Source: Candidatus Competibacter denitrificans Run_A_D11
GTDB taxonomy: Bacteria; Pseudomonadota; Gammaproteobacteria; Competibacterales; Competibacteraceae
Reading direction: 5' to 3'
Assembly: GCF_001051235.1 (NCBI RefSeq)
Contig: NZ_CBTJ020000054.1
Location: forward strand, 1 to 64,000
DNA length: 64,000 bases
The notes under the pieces are model-generated. The model did not search any database. It saw nothing but the letters and a program-made list of their open reading frames with translations, and was not told the origin of the DNA. The position numbers and the translations under genes are program-made. Shown one piece after another: positions 63,059 to 64,000 of this stretch; the stretch's first letter is position 1, and every line of letters starts with the position of its first letter.

Positions 63059-64000
63059 ATGTTGGAAAAACGCTTTGCGCTGCGAGCGCATGGTACGACC
63101 GTGCGCACTGAAATTCTGGCCGGCTGTACCACCTTTCTTACCATGTCGGCGATTCTGTTTGTCAATCCGGAAGTGCTCGGACAAGCGGGCATGGATCGCA
63201 ATGCCGTCTTTGCCGCTACCTGCCTGGCGAGCGCGGTCGGTTCTTTGTTGATGGGCCTATTGGCGAATTATCCCATCGGCCAAGCGCCCGGCATGGGCAT
63301 CAATGCCGTGTTCACGTTCGGGCTGGTCAAGGGCATGGGCCTACCGTGGGAAACGGCGCTAGGTGCGGTTTTTCTGTCAGGATTATTGTTCGTGCTGGTC
63401 AGCCTATTGCGAGTGCGGGAATGGTTCGTCAATGCCATGCCATCGGCTCTTAAACACGCGATCACGGCGGGGGTTGGCTTGTTTCTCGCCTTGTTAGCCC
63501 TACACGCTGCCGGTATTGTCGTGGCCAGCGCGGATACGCTGGTCATGCTTGGCAATGTCAAAGCGCCATCAGCGTTGCTGGCGATGGGTGGTTTTCTGCT
63601 GATGGTGGTACTCGATCAGCGCGGAATACCGGGGGCGATCCTGATCGGTATCCTGACGGTCACCGCGATCTCGGTCATGCTAGGATTGAGCGCTTTTAAC
63701 GGTGTCGTTGCACTGCCCCCCTCGCTGGCCCCTACCCTGCTCAAAGCCGATATCAGCGGCGCACTGAACCCGGCAGTTCTGGGCGTGGTGCTGAGCTTTT
63801 TTCTGATGAGCTTATTCGAAACCTCCGGCACGCTGATCGCCATTGCCCAGCGTGGCGGCTTTCTCGACAGCCAGGGTCGCTTGCCTCGATTGGAACGGGC
63901 ATTACTGGCAGACAGTACGGCGATCAGCATCGGCGCGCTCCTTGGCACCTCCAGCACCACCAGCTATCTGGAAAGCACTGCGGGCATCAGTGCGGGCGGT
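63059..64000 (+). CDS. NCS2-family purine permease (AzgA-type), 3' end outside window
   Basis: The frame from ATG 63059 stays open to the window edge, 314 residues. It matches guanine/hypoxanthine/adenine permeases of the AzgA/PbuG group: the start RTEILAGCTTFLTMSAILFVNP, then YPIGQAPGMGINAVFTFGLV, PSALKHAITAGVGLFLALLAL, and FETSGTLIAIAQRGGF near the end, with SSTTSYLESTAGISAGG at the cut. About 110-130 residues should be missing. It is divergent from msrP over 200 bp. Substrate preference among purines cannot be told. Confidence 0.9.
   Translation, partial: MLEKRFALRAHGTTVRTEILAGCTTFLTMSAILFVNPEVLGQAGMDRNAVFAATCLASAVGSLLMGLLANYPIGQAPGMGINAVFTFGLVKGMGLPWETALGAVFLSGLLFVLVSLLRVREWFVNAMPSALKHAITAGVGLFLALLALHAAGIVVASADTLVMLGNVKAPSALLAMGGFLLMVVLDQRGIPGAILIGILTVTAISVMLGLSAFNGVVALPPSLAPTLLKADISGALNPAVLGVVLSFFLMSLFETSGTLIAIAQRGGFLDSQGRLPRLERALLADSTAISIGALLGTSSTTSYLESTAGISAGG

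Overview
The window looks like a chromosomal segment of a GC-rich gammaproteobacterium. The order gmk-rpoZ-spoT-ridA-recG, the order glyQ-glyS-gmhB-plsC, split proton-translocating transhydrogenase genes, a PilU-type ATPase, MsrP and a DegP/DegQ-type protease all fit that group. The glyQ-glyS-gmhB-plsC order with ParB-site (parS)-like palindromes at both ends of glyQS resembles the origin-proximal region of Pseudomonas, so this end of the window is probably near oriC. A glycogen/PHA-storing lineage such as Competibacteraceae would fit, but that is only a guess from gene content.

Layout. 1-403: right end of an insertion sequence (IS) that has cut off a GNAT gene. 693-9163: apaG, a methyltransferase, lon behind a likely heat-shock promoter, a pentapeptide-repeat protein, a large 2OG-Fe(II) oxygenase, a small helical protein, a PTPS/QueD-fold enzyme and a membrane protein. 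9181-11395: galU-ackA on the minus strand. 11654-20358: gmk, rpoZ, spoT, ridA, recG, then a GspA/ExeA-like ATPase and a GspB-like protein. 20363-27363: pilU, a Do-family protease gene overlapping accA, then sir2-pbpC on the minus strand, with a MITE just upstream of sir2. 27674-29682: a V4R-domain protein next to a diguanylate cyclase, and ispF.

30127-39526 holds the most unusual system: SWIM zinc finger, DUF5691, MoxR AAA+ ATPase, DUF5682 and VWA proteins. The genes overlap by 1-4 bp, but the set is split by an AT-rich 1.95-kb insert carrying a SIMPL-domain protein, a decayed AbrB/PIN toxin-antitoxin pair and a LysE/ArgO exporter. Directly downstream (39588-41051) are two integron gene cassettes with attC sites and no integrase in view. 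The first carries an aadA-like nucleotidyltransferase gene broken by a second MITE copy. The stretch 41400-41910 holds a promoter-hairpin-terminator unit of unknown function and tRNA-Thr(TGT).

42365-50914: a slipin, the pnt operon, an HNH endonuclease, a cupin, an asparagine-synthetase-like protein with a degraded glutaminase site, and a zinc-ribbon membrane protein. 51006-56381: parS-like repeats, glyQS, gmhB, plsC and a phoU-like gene. 56488-59915: gntK-edd of the Entner-Doudoroff route. 60127-64000: wbuC-like cupin, an MFS exporter, msrP, and the start of an NCS2 purine permease that runs off the window.

Three repeat ends tie the mobile features together. The same 17-bp terminal inverted repeat (TAGGAGTTACGCAGTTG) bounds the IS fragment at position 96 and both 117-bp MITEs, and each MITE is flanked by a 5-bp target duplication. 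All domain calls are made by eye from the sequence; no database search was possible.
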